Assembly: GCF_001419745.1 (NCBI RefSeq)
Contig: NZ_LIRJ01000034.1
Location: 62,001-126,000 of the forward strand
Length of the DNA: 64,000 nt
Direction of reading: 5' to 3'
From: Streptomyces silaceus
GTDB lineage: Bacteria > Actinomycetota > Actinomycetes > Streptomycetales > Streptomycetaceae
A model generated the notes under the pieces. It saw nothing but the letters and a program-made list of their open reading frames with translations. It was not told where the DNA came from and did not search any database. Position numbers and translations under genes: made by a program. Positions 8,888 through 17,233 of this stretch are shown here, piece by piece (positions within the stretch are counted from its first letter, which is position 1; every line of letters starts with the position of its first letter).

Positions 8888-9511
8888 TCAGCGCGCTGCC
8901 GCGCGACGCAGTACCTCGGAGGCGGCGCCTCCGGTACGAGGCGTCAGCGGCTCGGTCTCGGGGAAGAGCTCGGGCCGCGATCCGGCGCTCGGCCGACGTC
9001 CGCCCCGCCCCTCGCCGAGCACCTGCCAGCCGTCGCGCGTCAGCGTGATGTACGCGCCGCACCGCAGCCCGTGCAGCGTGCAGGCGTCCCGGAGCCCCCA
9101 CATCCAGGCTCCGTCCTCCTGGGTCCAACGGGCGTCCCCGTCACGGCAGTAGAGCAGCACCGCGGTGCGCACAGGTGTGCGGCGCCGCAGGTCGTGCGGG
9201 ATGACCCGACGCAACTGCGCGAGCAGGGCGTTGCGGAACACCCACCCGTCCATCGCGGTCGAACGCCGGGAGAACGAGGCGCTCGCCCGCAGCCGTTCAT
9301 CGGGGTCCAGTACGGCCACGACGGCCGTCGCGGGCGTCGGCCGGTGGCGGGAGTGCAGGCCGCTCACCACTTCGCGTGGATTGCGCAGCAGGGGGATTCC
9401 CGCGGCCGACCACTCCGCGGGTTCAAGCATCCGGGTCAATCGGTGGGCGGAATCGGCGGACATCTGGGCCGACGTCGATGCCGCGGCGGACGGAGCGAAT
9501 CCGAAGGTCAC
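8888..9511 (-). CDS. Conserved hypothetical protein
   Basis: Start GTG 9511 has a well-placed GGAGG ribosome site and gives 207 residues; an upstream in-frame ATG at 9568 has none. The protein is soluble. A central portion (AVVAVLDPDERLRASASF) resembles a beta-strand-rich domain, and a Cys-containing C-terminal half follows (VLLYCRDGDARWTQ, DACTLHGLRCGAYITL). No motif that assigns a function is recognised. It lies downstream of recQ on the same strand with about 217 bases between them. Confidence 0.65.
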   Translation of the reverse strand: MTFGFAPSAAASTSAQMSADSAHRLTRMLEPAEWSAAGIPLLRNPREVVSGLHSRHRPTPATAVVAVLDPDERLRASASFSRRSTAMDGWVFRNALLAQLRRVIPHDLRRRTPVRTAVLLYCRDGDARWTQEDGAWMWGLRDACTLHGLRCGAYITLTRDGWQVLGEGRGGRRPSAGSRPELFPETEPLTPRTGGAASEVLRRAAAR

Positions 9512-9728
9512 GGTCCTCCCTTCGGCTACGCGCCCATACGGGGGCGGGGGCGGACTGGGGGAGCGCACCGCGGCACAGCCCTACCGGACCACGGGGAGCC
9601 GCGCGGGGAGCGGCTCCAATTCTTCCCGTCGTAGTCGCTTGCGGCAACGCGCAATTGGGACCGCATTCCGGTATCGGACGATGCGACGTCTATATCCCTG
9701 CCCAATCAGCGGCCCATCGACGCCTGGG

Positions 9729-11918
9729 TCATCCCTGTACAGCCAGGACCAGCGGCAACACCCCCTTGGCTCCGGCGCGACGGAGCATGCGTGCTGCCAC
9801 CGCGAGGGTCCAGCCGCTGTCGGTCAGGTCGTCCACGAGGAACACCGGCCCGTCGGCCTCCTGGAGCGCGGCGGCGAGCGCGGGAGGCACCGTCAACGCG
9901 CCGTCGAGTGCGCGCAGACGCTGTGCGCTGTTGCTCCGAGGCACCCGTGCCGTATCCGCTCCCGCCGCGTACTCCAGTGACCCCAGGTGCGGCAGCCGGC
10001 CGATCTCGGCGATCCGCGCGCCCAGCGACTGGATCAACTGGGGGCGGGTGTGCGAGGTCATGGTCACCACGCCGACCGGGCGCGGCTGCGCGTCGCCCGC
10101 ACTCGAAGCCCATCCGCCGGGACCCTTCGCCCAGTCCGCGAGCACCTCCACCACTGCCGTCGCCACGTCGTCGGGCACCGGCCCGTCCGGGGCCTGCGGC
10201 GCGAGCATGGGACGGAGCCGGTTGCCCCAGCCGATGTCGGAGAGCCGCCCCAAGGCCCGCCCGGGACCGGCCTGCTCGCCCGCGGGGATGCGTCCCTTGA
10301 GATCCACGCCGACCGCGGCCAGGCCGGTCGGCCACATCCTCCGGGGCTCCACATCGACACCCGCGCGCTTGAGCTCGCCCTGCGCCGCGTCCAACGCAGA
10401 GGTGGACACCTCCTCGCCGAACCGCGCGCCCGCGCAGTTGTCGCAGCGTCCGCACGGGGCCGCGCCCTCGTCGTCCAGCTGGCGGCGCAGGAACTCCATG
10501 CGGCAGCCGGGTGCCGACGCGTACTCGCGCATCGCCTGCTGCTCGGCCTGCCGTTGCTTGGCGACCCAGGCATAGCGCTCGGTGTCGTACGCCCACGACT
10601 GGCCGGTGGAGATCCAGCCGCCCTTGACGCGCCGGACCGCGCCGTCCACGTCGAGGACCTTGAGCATGGTCTCGAGGCGCGAGCGGCGGAGCTCGACCAA
10701 GGGCTCGAGGGCGGGCAGGGACAGTGGCCTGTCGGCCTGGGCCAGCACGTCGAGCGTGCGCCGCACCTGCTCCTCGGGAGGGAAGGCGAGCGAGGCGAAA
10801 TAGTTCCAGATCGCCTCGTCCTCCTTGCCCGGCAGGAGCAGCACCTCGGCGTGGTCGACGCCACGGCCCGCACGCCCCACCTGCTGGTAGTAGGCGATCG
10901 GCGAGGACGGGGAGCCGAGGTGGACCACGAACCCCAGGTCGGGTTTGTCGAAGCCCATGCCGAGCGCCGAGGTGGCGACGAGCGCCTTGACGCGGTTGGC
11001 GAGCAGATCCTCCTCGGCCTGCTGACGGTCTGCGTTCTCGGTCTTCCCCGTGTACGAGGCCACGGTGTGCCCGCACTGCCGGAGGTAGGCGGTCACTTCC
11101 TCGGCGGTGGCGACCGTGAGGGTGTAGATGATGCCGGACCCCGGGAGGTCGTTCAGATGGTCGGCCAGCCAGGCCAAACGGTGTGCCGAGTTCGGCAGTT
11201 GGAGCACGTTCAGACTCAGGCTCTCCCGGTCGAGCGGGCCGCGTAGGACCAGGGCGTCCGAGCCGCCGCCCGTGCCGAGCTGCTCGGCCACGTCCGCCGT
11301 CACGCGCGCGTTGGCCGTCGCGGTGGTGGCCAGGACGGGCACGTCGGGCGGGAGGTCGGCGAGCATGGTGCGCAGCCGGCGGTAGTCGGGCCGGAAGTCG
11401 TGGCCCCAGTCGGAGATGCAGTGCGCCTCGTCGACCACGAGCAGGCCGGTGGCCGCGGCGAGCTTGGGCAGGACCTGGTCGCGGAAGTCCGGGTTGTTGA
11501 GCCGCTCCGGGCTCACCAGCAGCACGTCCACGTCACCCGCGGCGACCTCGGCCTGAACCGTCTCCCACTCCTCGGTGTTGGAGGAGTTGATCGTGCGGGC
11601 GCGGATCCCTGCCCGTGCGGCCGACTCGACCTGATTGCGCATGAGGGCGAGCAGCGGGGAGACGATCACGGTCGGGCCCGCGCCGCGCTCCCGCAGCAGG
11701 GCCGTCGCGACGAAGTACACCGCCGACTTGCCCCAGCCCGTGCGCTGCACGACCAGCGCCCGGCGCTTCTCCGCGACCAGCGCCTCGATGGCACGCCACT
11801 GGTCCTCGCGCAGCCGGGCGCCGCTGGACGGCGACGCCTCGCCGGATGCGGAGGAGGGGCCGCCGACGAGGCGGGCGAGGACGGCGTCGGCTGCCGTGCG
11901 CAGGTCTTCGTTGCTCAT
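9729..11918 (-). CDS. recQ: RecQ-family ATP-dependent DNA helicase with C-terminal phosphoribosyltransferase-like domain
   Basis: About 729 residues. Helicase motif I is [11 protein letters not shown], motif [20 protein letters not shown], and the later motifs lie in [16 protein letters not shown] and QVGRAGRG. Around residue 480-500 is a zinc cluster (CRMEF then CGRCDNC). Residues from about 570 on form a separate domain ending in [13 protein letters not shown], a textbook PRPP-binding motif. The protein therefore joins a 3'-5' DNA helicase to a ComF-like phosphoribosyltransferase module. ATG 11918 is chosen over a TTG four codons upstream. RecQ helicases act in recombination and repair of stalled forks; the role of the extra domain is unknown. 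Confidence 0.9.
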   Translation of the reverse strand: MSNEDLRTAADAVLARLVGGPSSASGEASPSSGARLREDQWRAIEALVAEKRRALVVQRTGWGKSAVYFVATALLRERGAGPTVIVSPLLALMRNQVESAARAGIRARTINSSNTEEWETVQAEVAAGDVDVLLVSPERLNNPDFRDQVLPKLAAATGLLVVDEAHCISDWGHDFRPDYRRLRTMLADLPPDVPVLATTATANARVTADVAEQLGTGGGSDALVLRGPLDRESLSLNVLQLPNSAHRLAWLADHLNDLPGSGIIYTLTVATAEEVTAYLRQCGHTVASYTGKTENADRQQAEEDLLANRVKALVATSALGMGFDKPDLGFVVHLGSPSSPIAYYQQVGRAGRGVDHAEVLLLPGKEDEAIWNYFASLAFPPEEQVRRTLDVLAQADRPLSLPALEPLVELRRSRLETMLKVLDVDGAVRRVKGGWISTGQSWAYDTERYAWVAKQRQAEQQAMREYASAPGCRMEFLRRQLDDEGAAPCGRCDNCAGARFGEEVSTSALDAAQGELKRAGVDVEPRRMWPTGLAAVGVDLKGRIPAGEQAGPGRALGRLSDIGWGNRLRPMLAPQAPDGPVPDDVATAVVEVLADWAKGPGGWASSAGDAQPRPVGVVTMTSHTRPQLIQSLGARIAEIGRLPHLGSLEYAAGADTARVPRSNSAQRLRALDGALTVPPALAAALQEADGPVFLVDDLTDSGWTLAVAARMLRRAGAKGVLPLVLAVQG

Positions 11919-12051
11919 GCCCCCATGCAACCCGATGGGTCGGACATTAGGCGAACGAGCCCGCGAGGCTGTGGATAACTCTTGGCGTGGCCCTGACCGA
12001 GGTTATCCACAGGGTCAACCGGAATCTTGTGATCCGCGGGAGAGTCGGCGC

Positions 12052-13884
12052 ATGACGAATCACAGCGAAGCAGCCGGCCCGATCGACCCTGACGACTTCA
12101 CTCGCGGCGAGGACTCGGCTCGTGGCGAGCATTCGGCTCGTGCCGGGGACTCGGCTCGTCCCAGCGACTCTGCCGGTCCCAACGGCTCTGACCGGCACGG
12201 GACTTCCGGCGGGACGAGTGGGAACGGCGGCACGGGCCGGACTGGTGAAACAAGGCGGACCGGCGGGGCTTGCGGGCCTGTCGGGCCTGAGAGGGCTGTC
12301 GGACCCGAGGGGCTTGGCAGGCCCGGCGACGCAAGCGGTCCAAGTCCAAACGGCTCGGGGCTCAGCGGCCCGAGCCCGAGCGCCCAGGTCGGTCCGAGCG
12401 CTCAGGCCGGTGCGAGCGGGCGAACCGGCCTCGGCGACTCACAGGGCCTCGCCGGGTCACTCGACGAGCCCGTGGTCACGCTGCGCACGCCGGCCGAACT
12501 GGCGGACGCCTTGCCGTACTTGCTCGGTTTCAAGCCGGAGGAGAGCATCGTGCTCATCGCCATGCACGGTGATCGAGGGCGGTTCGGCGGTCGGGTGCGC
12601 CTCGGCATCCCCGACCGCGTCGGGGACTGGCCGTGCGTCGCGGAGCAGCTGGCCCAGTGCCTGGTGGGAGGCTGCGAGAGGAGGGGAGCCCGTCCCGACG
12701 GCGTCGTCGCCTTCCTGTGCCAGGAGCCCGTCGGCCCGGAATCGGGACGGCAGGTCATGGAGCGGCTGAGGCCGCTGGCACAGGTGATCCGCACGGCATG
12801 CGGCAGCCTCGACGTCCCGGTGTTCGAAGTCGTGTGCATCTCGGACGGGCGTTTCTGGACCTACTGCTGTCCCGACACCCGATGCTGCCCGCCAGAGGGC
12901 ATCCCCCTGCTCAGGCCGGGCACCTCGGTGCTGGCAGCCGCCGCGACCTACATGGGGGTCCGAGCGAGTGCCACGCAGAGGGAGATCAGGGCGCGGCTCG
13001 CCCCATGGGAGACCGCTGCGGCGACGGACCAGGAACGCGCGCTCGACGCCGCCGGTCTCACCCTCATCCCCAAGCTCCTCAGCGACGAAGAGGGCGACGT
13101 CGCGGCCGAAACCCTCGACCTGGCCCGCCGCGTCATGGGGCGCTTCGAAGCCGCACCCCCTGCCTCCGGCCCCGGCACACTGGAGGCCGACAACAGGGAC
13201 GACGAACTGATCGCACATGACGAGGCCGCCGCCTTGATCCTCGGCCTCCAGGTCCGTACGACCCGCGATTGCGCGGCCGAATGGATGGAAGGCGGGGAAG
13301 CGCTTCCCGCTCTGCGTCTCTGGAGGGCCCTGGCCCGACGCTGCGTCGGTGCCTACGGCGAGCACGCCGCGGCGCCTTTGACTCTCGCCGGCTGGGTCGC
13401 CTGGTCCCTCGGAGACCTCACGGAAGGCCAAGAAGCCCTGGACATGGCGCTGAGCGCCGACTCCGGCTACACCTTCGCCCGCCTCCTGAACCACGCGTGC
13501 AACGAGGACGTGGACCCGGAGTCGATCCGCCGCTGTCTGCGCAGGCAGCGCGACGAGCGCATCGCGGAGGCCGCCCAGGAGAGGGAGGACGCGGCAGAGC
13601 CACGGCTGGAGGGACCGGCGGAACCCCCGCAGCCTTCGCGGCCTGCCGAGGCGTTGGAGGAGGAAACGCCGGATGCGTCGGAAGGTGCTCCCCGGTGGCG
13701 CCGTCGCCGCCCGCCACGCTCTGCCGGAGGAGAGACACGGACCGCCGGCGGCTCCAGGGGCTCGGGACGTTCCCGAGCCGCCAGCACCGGCCCGGGCTCG
13801 GGCCCACGAACCTCCGGCGGCTCGGGTACAGGGCCGCAGAACCGTCGCCGCACCCTGCGGCGGAACGCGAGGAACGGACGATGA
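12052..13884 (+). CDS. DUF4192 domain-containing protein
   Basis: ATG 12052 follows GGGAGAG and gives 610 residues. The first 140 are low-complexity and start with a hexapeptide repeat. The DUF4192 domain starts near VVTLRTPAELADALPYLLGF (about residue 141) and runs to about residue 500. The region after residue 500 is Arg/Pro-rich and probably disordered. The function of DUF4192 is unknown; it is common in actinobacteria. It is divergent from recQ, sharing a 133-base upstream region. Confidence 0.8.
   Translation: MTNHSEAAGPIDPDDFTRGEDSARGEHSARAGDSARPSDSAGPNGSDRHGTSGGTSGNGGTGRTGETRRTGGACGPVGPERAVGPEGLGRPGDASGPSPNGSGLSGPSPSAQVGPSAQAGASGRTGLGDSQGLAGSLDEPVVTLRTPAELADALPYLLGFKPEESIVLIAMHGDRGRFGGRVRLGIPDRVGDWPCVAEQLAQCLVGGCERRGARPDGVVAFLCQEPVGPESGRQVMERLRPLAQVIRTACGSLDVPVFEVVCISDGRFWTYCCPDTRCCPPEGIPLLRPGTSVLAAAATYMGVRASATQREIRARLAPWETAAATDQERALDAAGLTLIPKLLSDEEGDVAAETLDLARRVMGRFEAAPPASGPGTLEADNRDDELIAHDEAAALILGLQVRTTRDCAAEWMEGGEALPALRLWRALARRCVGAYGEHAAAPLTLAGWVAWSLGDLTEGQEALDMALSADSGYTFARLLNHACNEDVDPESIRRCLRRQRDERIAEAAQEREDAAEPRLEGPAEPPQPSRPAEALEEETPDASEGAPRWRRRRPPRSAGGETRTAGGSRGSGRSRAASTGPGSGPRTSGGSGTGPQNRRRTLRRNARNGR
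12094..12183 (+). repeat. 18-bp tandem repeat in DUF4192 N-terminus
   Basis: Five 18-base units code for a hexapeptide of the form (D/H)-S-A-R-x-x. It is the same unit length and the same location (disordered N-terminus) as in the unrelated DUF4173 gene at 2318. Confidence 0.7.
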
Positions 13885-14100
13885 GTACGCCGCTCGGGTG
13901 GTGGGCCAGATGGGTGGCAAGGCCGCTGCCGGGCCTGGCACGACTGGTCGGTTGGCTCCACGTGTTCGGCTTCCTGCCGCAAGGGCGTGACTTGGGACAG
14001 GGGCGCTCCGTTCACCTGAGTGGCGGTACCCGTGGCCGGGTCGCGCCACCGCACCACTTTCGACCTTCCGTAGCGCAGACAACGCAGAAGAAGCCGCCCC

Positions 14101-16164
14101 ATGTCCCTTCCTGCTCCGTCTCCCGTCTCCGACAGAGAGGGGCCCCGGCGCATCGTGCAGGCCCCCGTGCACCAGCCAGGCGGGCCGACACCGGCTCCGG
14201 TGTCGCGTCCTCCCGCAGAGCTCCCACCGGCGCATGCCGTCCTCATGTGTGTCGCCCTGCCCGCCCTCGCGATCTCCACGGACCAAGGGCAGTTGACCGG
14301 TCGCGGACTGGAGGGCTTCTACCGCTCGGGGCGCCGGATCCTGTCCCGCTGCCAGCTGCGCGTGGCGGGACGCGAGCCGACCGCGGTGCAGGCCCGCATG
14401 CTCTCCGCGGACAGCGCCCGGTTCGTTGCGACGCTCCGCCTCTCCACGGACGGCGGCCCCGATCCGGAAGTCGTCGTCGAGCGGATCCGATACGCGGACG
14501 GCACCGAGCGGATCGCCCTGCACAGCGCGTCCGCGCGCCCCCTGCGACTGCCCGTCGAGATGTCGCTCGGCACGGACCTGGCCGAGGTGGGCCTGGTCGC
14601 GTCCGGCAGGGCCGGGCCCGAACTGCCCGCCAGCGTGCACGACTCCGGTATGCGCTGGTCCTCCGCCACGGCCCACTGCGTGGTCACGGCCGACCCCGCC
14701 CCCGAGGACGCCCTGGCGTCCGCCGGCCTGCTGCGCTGGGAGATCGACCTGCCGCCGGGGGCCTCACGGACCGTGGAGCTGCGGGTGCGTCCCGAAGGCG
14801 GCGGGCCGATTCGCGCGGCGGGACACAGCGCGCTGCGCTCCGCCGCCACGGCACGGGCCGTCGGCGACGACCCCCGGGTCCAGCCGCTCCTCGACCGGTC
14901 CGTCGAGGATCTGCAGGCGTTGCTGTTGCGCGACCCCGAGCACCCGACCGACACGTACCTGGCCGCGGGGGCACCGTGGCGCTGCGGGCTGGCACCGGCG
15001 GAGGCGCTGGCCGCCGCCCGTATGGCGCTGCCCCTTGGTACGCGCCTCGCGGCCGGAACACTGCGCACGCTCGCCCGGAGCCAACTCGCGGGACCCGGGC
15101 CGAAGTCGGGCATGATCCCGGGGCCGCTGCGGGACGCGGGACCGTATCTGCCGCCCGGTTGCACAGGTACGGAGGCGACCCTGCTCTTCCCGGTGCTTCT
15201 CGCGGAGGCGTGGCGTTGGGGGCTCCCTGGGCAGGAGGTGGCGCAGCTGCTGCCCACGGCGGAGCGCTGCCTGCGGTGGCTGTGCTCGGCGGTCGACGAC
15301 GGCGTGTTCCTGGTGGACGCGGCCCATCCGCGTGGCCCCGCGCGTTGCGAGGTCCAGGCGCACGCGCACCGGGCCGCGCTGCTCGGTGCCGATCTGCTCG
15401 ATGCCCACGGCCATGGGGACTCCCTCGGCCTGCGGCAGTGGGCGGGGCGGCTGCGGTCCGCGTTCCGGGAGGCTTTCTGGGCGGAGGACCGGGCGGGTGG
15501 GAGGCCTGCCGCCGCCCGCCTGGCCGACGGACGGCTCGTGCCTCATCTCGCGGGCGGAGCGGCTCACCTCTTGGACACGGGTCTGCTGGGGTCCGGCACG
15601 CTCGCCCCCGGGTTGCTCGACAAGGTGCAGACCGAGCAGCTGGCCAGGTTGCTCGGGGGGCCTGCGATGGACACCGGCTGGGGTCTGCGGAGCTTGGGGG
15701 CGAAGGAGGCCGCCTACAACCCGTTCGGACATCGCGGCGGGGCGGTCCGGGTCCATGAGACGGCGGTCGCCGTCGCCGGTCTGGCGGCGGCCGGGTACGA
15801 GAAGGAGGCGAGCTCGCTGCTGCGCGGCTTGCTGGCGGCGGCCGAGTCCTTCGGCCACCGGCTGCCCGAGATGTACGCGGGGGAGCAGCGGACGGAGGGC
15901 GGTGCCCCGCTGCCGCACCCGGCCGCATGCCGACCCGCGGCCACTGCCGCGGCCGCCGGGGTGCACGTCCTCACGGCACTCGCCGGGATCCGGCCGGACG
16001 CGCCGGCCGGGACGGTGACGTTGCGCCCGGTCCGCAGCGCCCCGCTCGGGGAGCTGGGACTGACCGCGCTCAGCGTCGCCGGTGCCCCCTTCTCCGTACG
16101 CGTGAGCCGGCTGGGCCTGGCCATGGTGGAGGAGGCGGCCGACGGGCTGCAGTTGGGCGTGTGA
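14101..16164 (+). CDS. Glycogen debranching enzyme N-terminal domain protein (amylo-alpha-1,6-glucosidase-like)
   Basis: A 687-residue protein. Residues about 55-240 form a beta-rich N-terminal domain of the glycogen-debranching type. Residues about 270-660 look like an (alpha/alpha)6 barrel of the GH63/GH133 type, with blocks such as VQAHAHRAALLGADLL, FWAEDR, and LRSLGAKEAAYNPFGHRGG followed by VHETAVAVAGLAAAG. The family trims alpha-1,6 branches or related glucosides. The exact substrate is not determined and the catalytic acids were not mapped. Start ATG 14101 is 216 bases after the DUF4192 gene. No glycogen genes are next to it. Confidence 0.78.
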   Translation: MSLPAPSPVSDREGPRRIVQAPVHQPGGPTPAPVSRPPAELPPAHAVLMCVALPALAISTDQGQLTGRGLEGFYRSGRRILSRCQLRVAGREPTAVQARMLSADSARFVATLRLSTDGGPDPEVVVERIRYADGTERIALHSASARPLRLPVEMSLGTDLAEVGLVASGRAGPELPASVHDSGMRWSSATAHCVVTADPAPEDALASAGLLRWEIDLPPGASRTVELRVRPEGGGPIRAAGHSALRSAATARAVGDDPRVQPLLDRSVEDLQALLLRDPEHPTDTYLAAGAPWRCGLAPAEALAAARMALPLGTRLAAGTLRTLARSQLAGPGPKSGMIPGPLRDAGPYLPPGCTGTEATLLFPVLLAEAWRWGLPGQEVAQLLPTAERCLRWLCSAVDDGVFLVDAAHPRGPARCEVQAHAHRAALLGADLLDAHGHGDSLGLRQWAGRLRSAFREAFWAEDRAGGRPAAARLADGRLVPHLAGGAAHLLDTGLLGSGTLAPGLLDKVQTEQLARLLGGPAMDTGWGLRSLGAKEAAYNPFGHRGGAVRVHETAVAVAGLAAAGYEKEASSLLRGLLAAAESFGHRLPEMYAGEQRTEGGAPLPHPAACRPAATAAAAGVHVLTALAGIRPDAPAGTVTLRPVRSAPLGELGLTALSVAGAPFSVRVSRLGLAMVEEAADGLQLGV

Positions 16165-16255
16165 TCCGGCCGCAGCCGGATCGGTGGCGCGCCATGGGGC
16201 GGACACGTGTGTCCGGTGAACCGGACCGGGAAGCAATGGGCGAAGGAGATGTTTA

Positions 16256-16270
16256 TCGTCAGGCAGACGA
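16256..16270. promoter_or_regulatory. Candidate NrtR-type operator (inverted repeat)
   Basis: TCGTC-AGGCA-GACGA lies 13 bases before ATG 16284 and inside a T-rich patch that is unusual for this sequence. Its position immediately before an NrtR-like regulator suggests autoregulation. Confidence 0.45.
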
Positions 16271-16283
16271 CTATGATCGCGGC

Positions 16284-17045
16284 ATGTCGCCCTACGACCC
16301 GTCGGCCTTCCCGCCCTTCGCTGTCACTGTCGACCTGGTCGTGCTGACCGTGCGCCGTCACGCGCTCTGCGCGCTGGCGGTTCGGCGCGGTGAGCAGCCG
16401 TTCCAGGGGCGTTGGGCGCTGCCGGGGGGATTCGTACGACAGGACGAGGACCTGTCGGCGGCGGCTGCGCGCGAGCTGATCGAGGAGACGGGGCTCTGCG
16501 CCCATGATCCCGACGGGCCGGTCCAGGCCAATGGGGCACACCTCGAACAGCTCGCCACGTACGGCGACCCCAAGCGCGATCCGCGCATGCGGGTGGTCAG
16601 CGTGGCGCACCTCGCGCTCGCTCCCGACCTGCCCGCTCCCCGGGCCGGCGGCGACGCGCACAGTGCGCGCTGGGCGCCGGTCGAGGCGCTGCTCCAGCAG
16701 GGGGGCTATGGACGCGAGGGCGAGCAGGCGGCTCCGCTCGCCTTCGACCACGCGCAGATCCTCGCGGACGGTGTGGAGCGCGCTCGTTCCAAGATCGAGT
16801 ACTCGTCGCTGGCCACGGCCTTCTGCCCGCCGGAGTTCACCGTCGGCGAGTTGCGACGGGTGTACGAGGCGGTCTGGGGCGTCGTCCTCGACCCGCGCAA
16901 CTTCCATCGCAAGGTGACCGGCACGCCCGGGTTCCTCGTGCCCACCGGCGGGACGACGACCCGGCAGGGCGGGCGCCCCGCGCAGCTCTTCCGTGCGGGT
17001 GGGGCGACGCTCCTCAACCCGCCGATGCTGCGTCCCGAGATCTGA
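16284..17045 (+). CDS. NrtR-like Nudix transcriptional regulator
   Basis: A 253-residue protein with two parts. Residues about 10-150 are a Nudix domain with an intact Nudix box (GFVRQDE then RELIEETGL). The C-terminal ~80 residues form a winged helix (FTVGELRRVYEAVWG, then RNFHRKVTGTPGFLV). This architecture is that of NrtR, which senses ADP-ribose or related NAD metabolites and represses NAD or ADP-ribose genes. The intact Nudix box means hydrolase activity is possible. ATG 16284 is used; an in-frame ATG at 16236 would place the palindrome inside the gene. Neither has a strong ribosome site. Confidence 0.85.
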   Translation: MSPYDPSAFPPFAVTVDLVVLTVRRHALCALAVRRGEQPFQGRWALPGGFVRQDEDLSAAAARELIEETGLCAHDPDGPVQANGAHLEQLATYGDPKRDPRMRVVSVAHLALAPDLPAPRAGGDAHSARWAPVEALLQQGGYGREGEQAAPLAFDHAQILADGVERARSKIEYSSLATAFCPPEFTVGELRRVYEAVWGVVLDPRNFHRKVTGTPGFLVPTGGTTTRQGGRPAQLFRAGGATLLNPPMLRPEI

Positions 17046-17233
17046 CGCCCGGGTTCGGCGTCACCTGCCGCTCCTGCCGTTCCGTGCTGGCTGTCGGACA
17101 CCCGTGGCTCATGCCCTGCCCGAAAAGCCGGAAATGTCGCGTTATCTTGCTGAAGTACCCACGGGGTTCGTCCGTCCCGAACCGGCGGACTGATCCCGGC
17201 CGCCGAGCGGTCGCACGTCCTGCGAGAGAAGCG

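Noticed and set aside
8426-9048. Open frames in the 8.3-8.9 kb gap
   Set aside because: Short frames with unusual amino acid content, no ribosome sites and internal nucleotide repeats; treated as non-coding.
13881-15758. ATG at 13881 overlapping the DUF4192 stop, opening a long frame
   Set aside because: The ATGA overlap looks tempting, but the frame is a shadow of the debranching-type gene and encodes Arg/Pro-rich sequence with no family match.
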